Shown piece after piece: positions 6,335-6,617 of a DNA stretch of 6,617 bases; within the stretch, counting starts at the first letter, position 1, and the number at the start of each line of letters is the position of its first letter. The stretch is taken from contig JAIXSW010000358.1 in NCBI GenBank assembly GCA_027484495.1, positions 1 through 6,617 of the forward strand, in the 5' to 3' direction. The position numbers and the translations under genes were made by a program. The DNA is from Gammaproteobacteria bacterium. GTDB lineage: Bacteria; Pseudomonadota; Gammaproteobacteria; Enterobacterales; Alteromonadaceae. The notes beneath the pieces are model-generated. The model saw only the letters and a list, made by a program, of their open reading frames with translations, had not been told where the DNA came from and made no database searches.

Positions 6335-6550
6335 CACGTCGTGCTCCGCTTGAGAGGAATGTCTCTCCTCAAACATAGCAAGTGTTACAAAAAACGCTGA
6401 AAAATCGTGCTGAATTGACCATGAGGATTTATGAGCTTTTTATGAATACCAATAAAAGCATATCCATAAAAGTAATCTCACAAAGGACTTCCCCCGTCAG
6501 TATTGTGACTAAAGGTACTCTGACATAAACATTCGAAGTGTTATTGAACA
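6335..6550 (-). other. Leader and upstream region of the PstS-like/porin operon
   Basis: The 216 bases between the terminator at 6551-6576 and the operon start hold no convincing gene. The operon promoter should be here, but no box pair better than chance was found by eye. Two copies of TCATAAA lie 11 bases apart on the minus strand (about 6430-6450). Near the start TTGAG/CTCAA and GAGGA/TCCTC (6350-6373) can form alternative short hairpins just before the GGAG ribosome binding site. Confidence 0.3.
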
Positions 6551-6576
6551 GGAAAAGGAGCGGCAAATGCCGCCCC
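6551..6576 (-). terminator. Rho-independent terminator of a gene beyond the right edge
   Basis: On the minus strand GGGGCGGCATTTGCCGCTCC folds into a stem with five perfect inner pairs (GCGGC/GCCGC), a four-base loop and two further G-C pairs after one mismatch. It is followed by TTTTCC. The T residues are on the minus-strand side only, so it ends a transcript arriving from the right and separates it from the PstS-like/porin operon. Confidence 0.75.
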
Positions 6577-6597
6577 TGAAGGAAATGACACAGCTGA

Positions 6598-6617
6598 TTA
6601 TTCGCGCACAGCTGCAA
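6598..6617 (-). CDS. Possible last codons of an upstream gene (runs off right edge)
   Basis: On the minus strand the edge reads GCA GCT GTG CGC GAA TAA, giving a C-terminus AAVRE and a stop at 6600-6598. The stop lies about 20 bases before an intrinsic terminator, the usual distance for a gene end. Too little is visible to identify the product, and the frame is inferred from the stop position alone. Confidence 0.35.

Noticed and set aside
6335..6376. Upstream start for the PstS-like protein (14 extra residues)
   Set aside because: The ATG at 6376 has no ribosome binding site, and the added charged residues would bury the signal peptide. The ATG at 6334 has GGAG at good distance.
6429..6617. 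62-codon open frame on the minus strand at the right edge
   Set aside because: It runs through the intrinsic terminator at 6551-6576 and shows no family features; a short gene end at 6598 fits the terminator better.

Overview
The window looks like chromosomal DNA of a Gram-negative gammaproteobacterium, probably a marine or freshwater Alteromonadales-type genome (Shewanella, Rheinheimera, Alishewanella or a relative). The grounds are several signal-peptide-bearing envelope proteins, a TonB-dependent receptor, a two-gene PstS-like-domain/porin cassette of a type I recall from these groups, and a palindromic intergenic repeat typical of such genomes. The genus is inference, because nothing was searched. 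Every supported gene is on the minus strand, so the window reads right to left.

From right to left: (i) the last few codons of an unknown gene (6598-6617) followed by an intrinsic terminator (6551-6576). (ii) A two-gene operon: a small secreted PstS-like single-domain protein (5924-6334), then a 414-residue outer-membrane porin-like beta-barrel (4669-5913). The porin Shine-Dalgarno sequence overlaps the stop codon of the first gene. A 12-bp hairpin follows (4632-4662). (iii) An intergenic region with inverted repeats, then a 775-residue TonB-dependent receptor (2150-4477). A perfect 10-bp inverted repeat covers its ribosome binding site. (iv) A ~127-bp mobile-type palindromic repeat (2013-2139) that fills the gap to the next gene. 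(v) A secreted alpha/beta hydrolase with a Ser-Asp-His-type arrangement (656-1960), a ~170-nt structured 3' region and a strong intrinsic terminator (461-485). (vi) The first 120 codons (1-360, continuing beyond the left edge) of a second porin that resembles the one at 4669-5913. No ORF prediction starting at its ATG and running to the window edge was available; I found it by direct translation.

All five substantial proteins are predicted to leave the cytoplasm, so the window is an envelope and uptake neighbourhood. The receptor would bring a scarce ligand across the outer membrane, and the adjacent hydrolase could act on an ester in the periplasm. This pairing is inferred from adjacency and direction only. 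The porins probably form passive channels, and the PstS-like protein may bind an anion or act as a sensory accessory. No CRISPR array, tRNA, rRNA or transposase gene was seen. The most unusual signals are the inverted repeat over the receptor's ribosome binding site, the palindromic element that abuts two genes, and the two related porins flanking the receptor/hydrolase pair.
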